The notes below the pieces were generated by a model, which saw only the letters and a list, made by a program, of their open reading frames with translations, did not search any database and had not been told where the DNA came from. A stretch of DNA of 64,000 nt from Desulfovibrionaceae bacterium (GTDB taxonomy: Bacteria; Desulfobacterota; Desulfovibrionia; Desulfovibrionales; Desulfovibrionaceae), in contig CAJTFO010000001.1 of the NCBI GenBank assembly GCA_910575755.1, positions 496,001 through 560,000 on the forward strand. The letters are read 5' to 3'. Positions 56,518-63,873 of the stretch are shown piece after piece; position 1 is the first letter of the stretch; each line of letters opens with the position of its first letter. Position numbers and translations under genes: made by a program.

Positions 56518-58202
56518 CAATGCCCGAAAACGAAATCCCCGACATGCAGCCCACGATGCAGGATGTCGCCGATAAACTGGATAAGGGGGCAGATGCGCTT
56601 GCGTCCGCCCAGGAACAGCTTGGCGGCGATGTAGCCAGGGCGCTTGCCCGACTTGCGGAGCACGAAGCCGATTCCAGCGCTCACGGGGGGGCCATTGGTG
56701 GCGGCGCATCCGCCTCCCAGATTGCCGAGGCTGTTGCAGCCCATAACGAAAGCCCCCTGGCGCATGGTCTGGATAATCCCGACAGTGCCATGTATCAGAT
56801 GATTGCTGCCGCCGCTGCCAATGCCGTCAATGACAAAATCGGTGAGTCTGACGGGCAAATCAATCTGGTGGCACACGCCAAGACACATGCAGCAGGCGCC
56901 GCTGATGCCCTCACCCCTGCGGACATCGGAGCCGTAGCGGATAATGATGACCGGCTTTCGGACGCGCGCGATCCGAAGCCTCACCATCATACGATGGACG
57001 ACATCACCGGCTTTTCTCTTCCTGGTGAAGAGGGAGGGGCCGAAGATGGCGGTACGGCCTCCATTTCAGAGTTTGTGGAGAAAAAAGCGAAGGCTGCCGT
57101 TTCCGCGCACGATTCCAGCGAATCCGCCCACGCCGCCCTCTTCGAGAATATCCTTGTCGGCAATACAAGTCCCATTATCGGCATCTGCCGTGTGGCAACA
57201 GGCGGCGGCGCCGGCCTCTGGTTCAACATTGACGAAGAAGGGAATCCGGTGTCGCCCAACACCGCCTACTTCGACAATAATCCGGTTTTCGGGGGCATCC
57301 GGCGCATGATTGTGGACGATCAAATCATGGGCAAGATTCCCCAGTTCTGGATGAAGGACTTCACCCCCACGGAAGGAATGTTCGCGGGGAAGCCGTGCAA
57401 GCTTATTTCTCCGGGCCAGAAAGAGGGATTCCGCATTCATCCGGCGTTCATGCACAATAACGCCCAGATTCCCTACTACCTGCTTGGCTGCTACGAAGCC
57501 ACGGATGAAGGCGGAAACCCGAAGAAACTCGGTTCCCGGCCCGGCAAACTCCCCTTCGTCAATGTGAACTTTGATACGATGAAGACCTACTGCGCCAACA
57601 GAAACGTCAACGGTGTGTCGGGGTTCATGCTCTGGGATGTTTATCAGTGGTCGGCCTTGACCCTGCTCATGCTCATTGAGCTTGCAACGACCGATGCTCA
57701 GTCCAGGTTGGGTCGCGGCAATGTGGACAAGACATGGGATGGGAAAACGAGCTATGCCGTCAACACCGACAGCCTGGTCAACCATGTCCCATACCGCGGC
57801 TTCCACGCCCTCTACGGAAACGTCTGGAAGATGCTTGATGGTGTTCGGGCGGATTCCAACAAGAAGACGGAAATTTTCAAGAATGACGGCACACGCGCGT
57901 GGATTTCCACGGGATTTGCCATGCCGCCATACTCCAGCGGTCTCACTGGCTGGCCGGTTTCCATGCGTTCCGGCAAGGGTGACGGTTACAACTTCGATGA
58001 TGTTTTTCTGCCGGAAGTTGTTACCGGGGCGGAAAACAGCGCAACATACGCGGACGGCTTTTGGGGGCCAGTTGCTAATGGTGTTTGTTATCAGGGCGGC
58101 ACTTGGCATTTTGGGGCGCACTGTGGCCCTTTTTGCCTGAATTTCGGTAATCCGTCGAGTGATGCGTACCTCAGCCTTGGAGGCCGTCTCGCAAAGATTT
58201 AG
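56514..58202 (+). CDS. DGR target: tail fibre/receptor-binding protein with variable C-terminal lectin-like domain
   Basis: This 562-residue protein has a helical N terminus, a collagen- and fibre-like middle with GAVADNDDRLSDARDPK and DDITGF, and a C-terminal domain (from about residue 270; FMLWDVYQWSALTLLMLIELATTDAQSRLG near 370) resembling the C-type-lectin/FGE fold used by DGR target proteins. Its last 36 residues (526-561) are the variable repeat: T530, H532, F533, G545, D550, Y552, L553, S554 and L555 replace Asn/Ile codons of the template. Diversification would change host-receptor binding. Confidence 0.85.
   Translation: MTMPENEIPDMQPTMQDVADKLDKGADALASAQEQLGGDVARALARLAEHEADSSAHGGAIGGGASASQIAEAVAAHNESPLAHGLDNPDSAMYQMIAAAAANAVNDKIGESDGQINLVAHAKTHAAGAADALTPADIGAVADNDDRLSDARDPKPHHHTMDDITGFSLPGEEGGAEDGGTASISEFVEKKAKAAVSAHDSSESAHAALFENILVGNTSPIIGICRVATGGGAGLWFNIDEEGNPVSPNTAYFDNNPVFGGIRRMIVDDQIMGKIPQFWMKDFTPTEGMFAGKPCKLISPGQKEGFRIHPAFMHNNAQIPYYLLGCYEATDEGGNPKKLGSRPGKLPFVNVNFDTMKTYCANRNVNGVSGFMLWDVYQWSALTLLMLIELATTDAQSRLGRGNVDKTWDGKTSYAVNTDSLVNHVPYRGFHALYGNVWKMLDGVRADSNKKTEIFKNDGTRAWISTGFAMPPYSSGLTGWPVSMRSGKGDGYNFDDVFLPEVVTGAENSATYADGFWGPVANGVCYQGGTWHFGAHCGPFCLNFGNPSSDAYLSLGGRLAKI
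58089..58195 (+). repeat. DGR variable repeat (VR)
   Basis: These 107 bases match the TR at 59746-59852 at an offset of 1657. All 75 non-adenine template bases match; 15 of 32 template adenines are replaced. The invariant 3' end TTGGAGGCCGTCTCGCAA would act as the initiation-of-mutagenic-homology region. It ends 7 bases before the target gene stop codon. Confidence 0.93.
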
Positions 58203-58235
58203 GCTACTGTGTCCTGTTCACTGCCTTTCTGAAAA

Positions 58236-58275
58236 GGCCGCCGAGAGGCGGCCGTGCTTTACCGCCGAAGGCGGT
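58236..58275. promoter_or_regulatory. Two hairpins just downstream of VR
   Basis: GGCCGCC-GAGA-GGCGGCC (58236-58253) and ACCGCC-GAA-GGCGGT (58261-58275) lie about 40 bases after the VR. DGR systems such as BPP-1 need a hairpin or cruciform downstream of VR for efficient retrohoming; these fit that place, though a terminator role is possible. Confidence 0.55.
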
Positions 58276-58302
58276 CGAAAATATTTTTGAAGGAGAAAGC
58301 GT

Positions 58303-58566
58303 ATGTCCGAAATCAAATTTTCTTATGGCGGACAGGAGTTCACTACGCCCGTACCGCTTTCCGGCCATGTGAAGCTGTACGCAGTACCTGAAAACTACAG
58401 CGATGACGGCCTGTACCTCGCAACATGGGCCAACGGGGAAATCGAACCCATCCCTGCCTGTGCCATCGGCGATACACTCATGCTTGCCCACCTGGAAATG
58501 ACGCAGGACGGCAAATCCTGCAAAAGAATCTATCTCGCGGAGGGGGTGAAGTATGCCCAGAAGTAA
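58303..58566 (+). CDS. Small tail-fibre-region protein (87 aa)
   Basis: The 87-residue protein (FSYGGQEFTTPVPLSGHVKLYAVPENYSDDGLYLATWANGEIE) is beta-rich and lies just after the DGR target with GAAGGAGAAAGCGT before the ATG. It may be a fibre assembly or chaperone protein typical of genes after receptor-binding proteins. No family is recognised. Confidence 0.5.
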   Translation: MSEIKFSYGGQEFTTPVPLSGHVKLYAVPENYSDDGLYLATWANGEIEPIPACAIGDTLMLAHLEMTQDGKSCKRIYLAEGVKYAQK

Positions 58567-58969
58567 CCAAGGGGTGAATCCTGAAACCTGGCTGTCAGGC
58601 GTGGAACACGCCAAGGCCCAAAAACTGGCCGAGATCAACGACCAGTGTGATATGATGCTGGGCGTTCTGACCAAGAGCTACCCCGGTTCCGAACTCCTCA
58701 CCTTCGACCAGCAAAAGACGGAGGCGGAAGCATATCTCTCCGACCAGAGCAAACCATGCCCGCTTCTGGCCCCGCTTGCCCAAGCGCGTGGCATAGAACT
58801 GCAAGACCTGTGTAATCGCGTCATCGTCAAAGCTACAGCCTTTTCTGCCGCGTCCGGTGCAATCATCGGCCAGAGGCAGAAGTTTGAGGATATGCTGGAC
58901 GCCTGTACCACTCCTGAACAGGTGGCGGCCATCGAAGTCATCTATGCGCTTCCGGGAGCAGGGGCATGA
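58553..58969 (+). CDS. Tail fibre assembly-like protein (138 aa)
   Basis: The 138-residue protein (EKAKAQKLAEINDQCDMMLGVLTKSYPGSELLTFDQQKTEAEAYLSD) is a helical protein of the type found after tail fibre genes, with DLCNRVIVKATAFSAASGAIIGQRQKFEDMLDACTTPEQVAAIEVIYALPG at the end. It resembles fibre-assembly chaperones (DUF4376-like). Overlaps the previous gene. Confidence 0.55.
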   Translation: MPRSNQGVNPETWLSGVEHAKAQKLAEINDQCDMMLGVLTKSYPGSELLTFDQQKTEAEAYLSDQSKPCPLLAPLAQARGIELQDLCNRVIVKATAFSAASGAIIGQRQKFEDMLDACTTPEQVAAIEVIYALPGAGA

Positions 58970-59313
58970 AAACGTGGGACTGGCGATTTGGCCCCAGAAA
59001 GGCCGCATTTCGCCATAATGCGAAGCAATGCCTCATTGCGGCAGACCAGCTCGGAAACGCCTCTCTGGGGCTGTTTCTGGGCCTTCTTGGCCTGCTATAC
59101 CTTCTCCCCCGCGCCGCGGGTTATTGGTGGGCCGATGAAACTATCAGCGCCCATTGCTGGCGCTGGGAAATAAGCGGTGTGCGGCGGTGGCCTCGTGTCG
59201 TTGTGGATTTTCTGGCCGCCTGCCTGGGTGACATCAACCACTGCCGGGAATCGTACATTTCGGAGAGGGAGGGACGGCACTTGCCCCCTGATATTCGCGC
59301 CGGCCCCGAATAG
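58966..59313 (+). CDS. Unknown small membrane-spanning protein (115 aa)
   Basis: The 115-residue protein has one hydrophobic segment (LGLFLGLLGLLYLLPRAAGYWW) after a basic N terminus and ends in a hydrophilic stretch (RESYISEREGRHLPPDIRAGPE). It lies just before the terminator preceding avd, and overlaps the preceding gene by ATGA. A holin-like or superinfection-exclusion role is possible; no family is recognised. Confidence 0.5.
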   Translation: MKTWDWRFGPRKAAFRHNAKQCLIAADQLGNASLGLFLGLLGLLYLLPRAAGYWWADETISAHCWRWEISGVRRWPRVVVDFLAACLGDINHCRESYISEREGRHLPPDIRAGPE

Positions 59314-59345
59314 CTCTTGTCTGTCTGTTTGGCCAATGATACCTT

Positions 59346-59369
59346 GCCCCCTGACAAAGGGGGCTTTTT
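59346..59369 (+). terminator. Intrinsic terminator before the DGR avd gene
   Basis: GCCCCC (59346-59351) pairs with GGGGGC (59359-59364), followed by TTTTT. It ends the tail-fibre transcript immediately before avd, so avd-TR-RT may be transcribed separately or by readthrough. Confidence 0.8.
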
Positions 59370-59370
59370 C

Positions 59371-59748
59371 GTGGCATTGGATAGCTTGCAAATCCTGACG
59401 AAACTGGAGGAACTGAATCAGTATTCTCATCAGACCGTTATGCTCTTTCCAAAGTCAGAAAGGCATGTTCTCGCGCAGGATATACGCAATACCCTTGCCA
59501 CTCTGATTCACCTCACAATCACTTCCGCCAAACGCTATTACAAAAAGACAACATTGCAGGATATGGACATAGAGCTTGAATACCTTCGTGTTCTGATTCG
59601 TATGTCCAGAAACCTTGGTTACATCAACGACCATAAATATGAAGTGTGGTCTGGTCATGTTTCCGAAGTCGGAAGGATGCTTGGCGGATGGCTCAAACAT
59701 GTTCGTGACCCAAAACCTGGGACACAAGATAGCAGGGCTACAACCTAA
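59371..59748 (+). CDS. avd: DGR accessory variability determinant (Avd)
   Basis: The 125-residue protein (from GTG 59371) is basic and helical: LQILTKLEELNQYSHQTVMLFPKSERHVLAQDIRNTLATLIHLTITSAKRYYKKTTLQDMDIELEYLRVLIRMSRNLGYINDHKYEVW is the Avd four-helix bundle pattern. Avd forms a basic pentamer that binds the DGR RT and RNA. Its stop codon TAA is the first bases of TR. An in-frame TTG upstream (59317) precedes the terminator and is unlikely. Confidence 0.85.
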   Translation: MALDSLQILTKLEELNQYSHQTVMLFPKSERHVLAQDIRNTLATLIHLTITSAKRYYKKTTLQDMDIELEYLRVLIRMSRNLGYINDHKYEVWSGHVSEVGRMLGGWLKHVRDPKPGTQDSRATT

Positions 59749-59852
59749 AAGGGCGGCAATTGGAATAATGGGGCGCACTGTGGCCCTTTTTGCCTGAATT
59801 TCAATAATCCATCGAGTAATGCAAACATCAACATTGGAGGCCGTCTCGCAAA
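59746..59852 (+). repeat. DGR template repeat (TR)
   Basis: This is the invariant RNA template. It begins at the avd stop codon and codes, in VR frame, for Asn-rich codons (AAT/AAC at nine places) that become variable in VR. Adenines are the only positions that differ from VR. The 3' end TTGGAGGCCGTCTCGCAA matches VR exactly. Confidence 0.93.
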
Positions 59853-59954
59853 TCAGCACCCGCCAGAGGCCATGTCCCTACCGGGGGCGTGGACAGCGCG
59901 AGTGATTTGGGGTTGTAGTCCCCCTCGGCCAACAGCGCCGGGGAAACAACAATG

Positions 59955-60003
59955 GGGCCGGAACGGCAAGTAAGATGCCTGAACGCGGTTCCGGTCCTTT
60001 TTT
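59955..60003 (+). terminator. Terminator-like structure between TR and RT
   Basis: GGGCCGGAAC (59955-59964) pairs with GTTCCGGTCC (59988-59997, one G-U), enclosing a smaller GGCA/TGCC hairpin and followed by TTTTTT. It could end a separate TR RNA or form part of its structured 3' region. The ATG at 59975 lies inside it, favouring the RT start at 60011. Confidence 0.55.
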
Positions 60004-60010
60004 GGAGCCT

Positions 60011-61054
60011 ATGCCAAAACCCGCAAAAAATTTATGGCCGCAGGTCGTGGACTTCGGCAACCTATACGCCGCATGGCATGGAGCGCGTTGTGGAAAACGG
60101 TACTATGATGAGGTACTCCGATTCTACGGACGCCTTGAAGACAACCTGCTTGAAATCCAACGAGCCTTGATTGCCGGGACGTGGTTCCCTTCTCCGTGTC
60201 GAGAGTTCGTTATTCGAGAACCCAAACTCCGCCTTGTCCAGGCGCCCACTTTCGCAGACCGCATCGTCCATCGTTCCCTTGTGAAAGTCATCGAACCGTT
60301 CTTTGAACGGCGGTTTATCCCGGACAGCTTTGCCTGCCGGAAAGACAAAGGGCCGCACGAGGCCAGCAAACGACTCCGCAGTTTTATCACAACCGCAAGC
60401 GCGAACTGGTTCCATCCCTATGCGCTCAAGGCGGACATCAAAAGCTACTTCCCCAACATCCGGCACGGCATTCTGTTACGCCAGATTGCAAGGACACTGG
60501 GCGATGTGAATGTGCTTGATCTCTGCGGAAAAATCGTCCTGAAAAACGGCTTTACCGATTCAGGGCTCCCCATCGGGGCATTGACATCGCAACTCTTTGC
60601 AAATGTCTATCTGGATAAGTTCGACCATTTTGTAAAAGATGAATTGGGGGTCAAATTCTATGTCAGATATATGGATGATTTTATAATCGTTGGCGAAGAT
60701 AAACGATTTTTGAAATCAATTCTTGCATCTATTGAAAATTTTCTGAATGAAGAGCTTGAATTGAATCTAAATCCGAAAACGTCCATCTTTCCTATATCAC
60801 ACGGCATTGATTTTTCTGGATATAGACACTGGACAACACATACTTTGCCCAGAAAGCGCAACACACGCCGGGCAAGGCTTGATTTCAGAAGGATTGCGCG
60901 AGAATACGCCGAAGGGAAAATAGATTTGGACTACATCCGCCCGCGAGTGGCTTCATTCTGCGGCCAGATGAAGCACTGTGACGCCACCAGAACAACGGAA
61001 AGCGTTCTCTCCGAGCTTGTCCTGGTCCGCCCTCCACGCGGACGCATGGCGTGA
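60011..61054 (+). CDS. DGR reverse transcriptase
   Basis: The 347-residue RT has motif A LKADIKSYFPNI (Asp at about 142), motif 4 GLPIGALTSQ (185-194), and catalytic YMDD (220-223) in FYVRYMDDFIIVG. The IGxxxSQ form of motif 4 is typical of DGR RTs. It copies TR RNA with errors at adenines, and the cDNA replaces VR. Start ATG 60011 has GGAG three bases upstream; an upstream ATG at 59975 lies in a hairpin. The C-terminal thumb region is short and basic. Confidence 0.92.
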   Translation: MPKPAKNLWPQVVDFGNLYAAWHGARCGKRYYDEVLRFYGRLEDNLLEIQRALIAGTWFPSPCREFVIREPKLRLVQAPTFADRIVHRSLVKVIEPFFERRFIPDSFACRKDKGPHEASKRLRSFITTASANWFHPYALKADIKSYFPNIRHGILLRQIARTLGDVNVLDLCGKIVLKNGFTDSGLPIGALTSQLFANVYLDKFDHFVKDELGVKFYVRYMDDFIIVGEDKRFLKSILASIENFLNEELELNLNPKTSIFPISHGIDFSGYRHWTTHTLPRKRNTRRARLDFRRIAREYAEGKIDLDYIRPRVASFCGQMKHCDATRTTESVLSELVLVRPPRGRMA

Positions 61055-61160
61055 AAATATCGAACCTCTGCATATCTGCCACATATTCATAAAATCTTCT
61101 TGCCGGGTCTTGATGGCTTTACGACCATGAGCGGAACCATACTTTTGCGAGGTTCCACGC

Positions 61161-61769
61161 ATGGCAGCACCATCAAAGCAAGTTCGGCTCCCATTTGACA
61201 AGCTCACGGAACAGAATCTCCGCCCGATCATCAAAAAAATGGAAAAATGGGGTTTGGAGGTCACGTCCGTGGATGCGCCGAATCGCGCGCGCCGGGAAAG
61301 TGGCTTCTTGCTCAAAGACGTGACCTTCGTCTTCGAGGACGGCCAAAAGATGCTCGTTCGCGTGAAGTCTGATGGTACCGTCTTTCAGGTCAAGCTGAAC
61401 AAGAAGGTCGTCCCTATCCGGCATGTGGATGACATGGACAAGGCCATCATCGAGATGGTGGATTACGTCCAGGAAAACGCGAAGGCGTATGAGCGTGCGA
61501 AGCTCCAACGGGAACGTCGACGCAAGCTGCATATCGACCCGCCGCCAGTGGTCACAAACCGCCGGGAGAAGATTGAGCGTGCCAAGGGCCAGCTTGCAGA
61601 ACTCACTGCAAGCAACGAAGACCTTCAGGCCCAAATTTCCGCAACGGAAACCACAGTTCAAATGAAGCAGGCTGAGTTGGACAAGGCTGTGGCAGCCCTC
61701 AAGGCGGAACAAAATAAAACCGTCGAACTGGAGCGCATACTGACAGAACTGGAGGGGGCACAAGCATGA
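61161..61769 (+). CDS. Coiled-coil protein of unknown function (202 aa)
   Basis: The protein begins RLPFDKLTEQNLRPIIKKMEKWGLEVTSVDAPNRARRESG (a globular region of about 90 residues) and ends in a long coiled coil (AELTASNEDLQAQISATETTVQMKQAELDKAVAALKAEQNK). It is translated with the next gene (ATGA overlap). Its place next to a ClpP-like protease gene suggests a head or internal virion protein. I do not recognise the family. Confidence 0.5.
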   Translation: MAAPSKQVRLPFDKLTEQNLRPIIKKMEKWGLEVTSVDAPNRARRESGFLLKDVTFVFEDGQKMLVRVKSDGTVFQVKLNKKVVPIRHVDDMDKAIIEMVDYVQENAKAYERAKLQRERRRKLHIDPPPVVTNRREKIERAKGQLAELTASNEDLQAQISATETTVQMKQAELDKAVAALKAEQNKTVELERILTELEGAQA

Positions 61770-62914
61770 ACGGGGATTTTGATTTCTTTGAGCCTGCGCT
61801 TGCATCCGAAGACGGTGCCACTCCCGTAAGCGCCCCCAACCCGTATTGGCAAGGGCATCGTGTCGTGGACAGGGACGATCTCTTTCCGAAGGGCTTTTCT
61901 CAAGTCGAGCTTGATGCCACCTATGCAAGCCTCGCCAATGACGTTCACGACCTTGGTCTCTTGCTCGAATCGCCTTCCCTGGACGAACTGGACTACTACA
62001 ATCCCGGCAGGGATGAGGTCGAGGAAGGCTATGTTCTTGAGGCTATAACCGTTGAGCACTTCTCGCGCACGGAACGCCGCATGGCCGCCGTGGTGCGGGT
62101 ACTGAACCGGCACCTCTCCGATTCGGAAATCAAAGCCTTGCCTCCGGTTGTCGGGAAGCCGAAGAAATCCGGTTCCTTTGCGTATGTTATCGTGCAGCTT
62201 CCCTTCTCCGATGGACAAACGGTGAATGTCGTCTTCCATTCGCCGGAAGGGGATAAAAAACGCATCGGCCCAAGTGACGCCATTATTGCCTTCCGCTGGC
62301 TCCTCAACAAGCGGGACATTACGCATGTCGTGGCCCCCGAAGACGGGGAAGAAATCTCTCTGGAGAGCATTGCGAAGCGTATCACGCAACTCGTAGTCAA
62401 GAACTCGGCGAGGTTTGAGCGCCAGCAGAAAGCGGCGCAAGCGGAGCGGAAAGAGCTTGAAGAAACCCGTGAGGCCGTAAAGGACGCGGAAGAACGCCAG
62501 TCCGCCCTGATGGAACAGGTTTCCGCCAAGGCCAAAGAGACGGAAACCATTGAAGCGCGGCTTTCCAACACGCTTTCCCTACTGGAGAAACAGAAGACCA
62601 TCAACGCGGAATTGCAGGCGAAGATTGACGCGCTGCGCAGGGCCAAGCCCGGCGGCGGAACAGGCGGAACCTCTGGCGATGGCAAAGGTAAAAAGGGTGA
62701 CACTGCGGGCAATGGTAGTGGCACACCGCACTATGCCCGCGACCTTCGGGACATTCTGGACGGCAAATACGATGCCGATTCCGGCAAGGTGCTTGACCTG
62801 CTCGAACAGGCAATCACGGCCGCGGAGAGTGACGGCAAGCTTGAAGAGTTCCAAGCCCTCTTGGATGCCGCATCGAATCACCTGACCGATCTGCTGGCCA
62901 AGGAGGCCGCATGA
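61766..62914 (+). CDS. Unknown coiled-coil virion-like protein (382 aa)
   Basis: The N-terminal half is globular (DRDDLFPKGFSQVELDATYASLANDVHDLGLLLES ... VVGKPKKSGSFAYVIVQLPFSDGQTVNVVFHSPEGDKKRIGPSDAIIAFRWLLNKRDITHVVAPE), followed by a coiled coil (about 235-295), a Gly-Ser-rich linker (GGGTGGTSGDGKGKKGD) and a short helix. It may be a head-internal or scaffold-like protein; the domain recalls large phage proteins of defence-against-restriction type, but I cannot confirm this. Confidence 0.5.
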   Translation: MNGDFDFFEPALASEDGATPVSAPNPYWQGHRVVDRDDLFPKGFSQVELDATYASLANDVHDLGLLLESPSLDELDYYNPGRDEVEEGYVLEAITVEHFSRTERRMAAVVRVLNRHLSDSEIKALPPVVGKPKKSGSFAYVIVQLPFSDGQTVNVVFHSPEGDKKRIGPSDAIIAFRWLLNKRDITHVVAPEDGEEISLESIAKRITQLVVKNSARFERQQKAAQAERKELEETREAVKDAEERQSALMEQVSAKAKETETIEARLSNTLSLLEKQKTINAELQAKIDALRRAKPGGGTGGTSGDGKGKKGDTAGNGSGTPHYARDLRDILDGKYDADSGKVLDLLEQAITAAESDGKLEEFQALLDAASNHLTDLLAKEAA

Positions 62915-63873
62915 TGTTGAATATCAAGGAAAAACTGACCCTTCAACGGGCGGTCAAGGAAGGTCTCGACAAGCTCAAGTCAGGCATCAAAGACATCCGG
63001 CAGCGGCTTGCCACGCAAAGACAGATAAAGGAAGCGCTGGACAAGCTGAAAGGCGTGTCTGGGGGTGACTCCCAATCACTCTTCGAGCAGCTTATTGCCG
63101 GAAAATTTCTCAAGGAAGTTCCGGCCCGCTTCCTTGCGATTCTGAAGAAGGCTCTGGCCGAGGTGAACGGCAATATTCAGATGATTCAAGACCCGGTTAT
63201 CGCCTACCTCGCGGAGCACCATAGCGAAGAAGGCGTGTTCGAGAGCGCCGATGTATCTTCTTTTTTACCGGTGCGTCCTTTTGACGCAAAAAATCAGGCA
63301 AATGGAGCCGTTCGCTCCTTGCCAAAAGGCCTCGAATACGGCGCTCCGCAGAACATCATCATAGACATCGACACCGATTTTGAGTCTCCCGAAACCTTCC
63401 GGGGCATCATCCGCGCCATTGAACAGGCGCGCGAAGTGGATACTGTCACCCTCAAAATCAATTCCCACGGAGGCCGCACCGATTCGGCTCAGGCCGTCTA
63501 TGCAGCCCTCATGGAATGCAAGGCCAAGACCATCGCGCGCATCATCACGGCCTATTCCTCCGGCTCCATCGTGGCCATGTCCTGCGATGAGATTCAGACC
63601 ACTCCCCACTGTACCATGATGATTCACAATGCTTCGGGGTTTTCGTGGGGAAAGGTCGGCGACATGAAGGCCCAAAGTACGTTCCTGGAAAAGCATTTCA
63701 GGAAGTGGTTCGATGAACTGTATTCCGGCTTTCTGACTGCTGAGGAAATCGCGGACGTTCTCAAGGGCCAAGAGGTTTGGCTACGCGAGGAAGACATCAA
63801 GAGCCGTCTCCCGAAGTGGAGGCCTATCCGTGAACGCCGAGGTGCAGAAGCGCAAGCCAACAACGCGGGATAG
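62911..63873 (+). CDS. ClpP-like serine protease (possible prohead protease)
   Basis: The 320-residue protein has an N-terminal helical region and then a ClpP/crotonase-fold protease: NIIIDIDTDFESPETFRGIIRAIEQAREVDTVTLKINSHGG, ITAYSSGSIVAMSCDEIQTTPHCTMMIHNASG, with the catalytic Ser in SSGSIVAM and His in MIHNAS, and GQEVWLREEDIKSRLP. It resembles phage ClpP-like head proteases that process scaffold or capsid proteins. Upstream coiled-coil genes could be its scaffold substrates. Confidence 0.75.
   Translation: MMLNIKEKLTLQRAVKEGLDKLKSGIKDIRQRLATQRQIKEALDKLKGVSGGDSQSLFEQLIAGKFLKEVPARFLAILKKALAEVNGNIQMIQDPVIAYLAEHHSEEGVFESADVSSFLPVRPFDAKNQANGAVRSLPKGLEYGAPQNIIIDIDTDFESPETFRGIIRAIEQAREVDTVTLKINSHGGRTDSAQAVYAALMECKAKTIARIITAYSSGSIVAMSCDEIQTTPHCTMMIHNASGFSWGKVGDMKAQSTFLEKHFRKWFDELYSGFLTAEEIADVLKGQEVWLREEDIKSRLPKWRPIRERRGAEAQANNAG

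Noticed and set aside
59615-59797. ORF running through TR
   Set aside because: It is an alternate frame of avd and the TR; TR is not expected to be translated here and the product ends in the DGR repeat.
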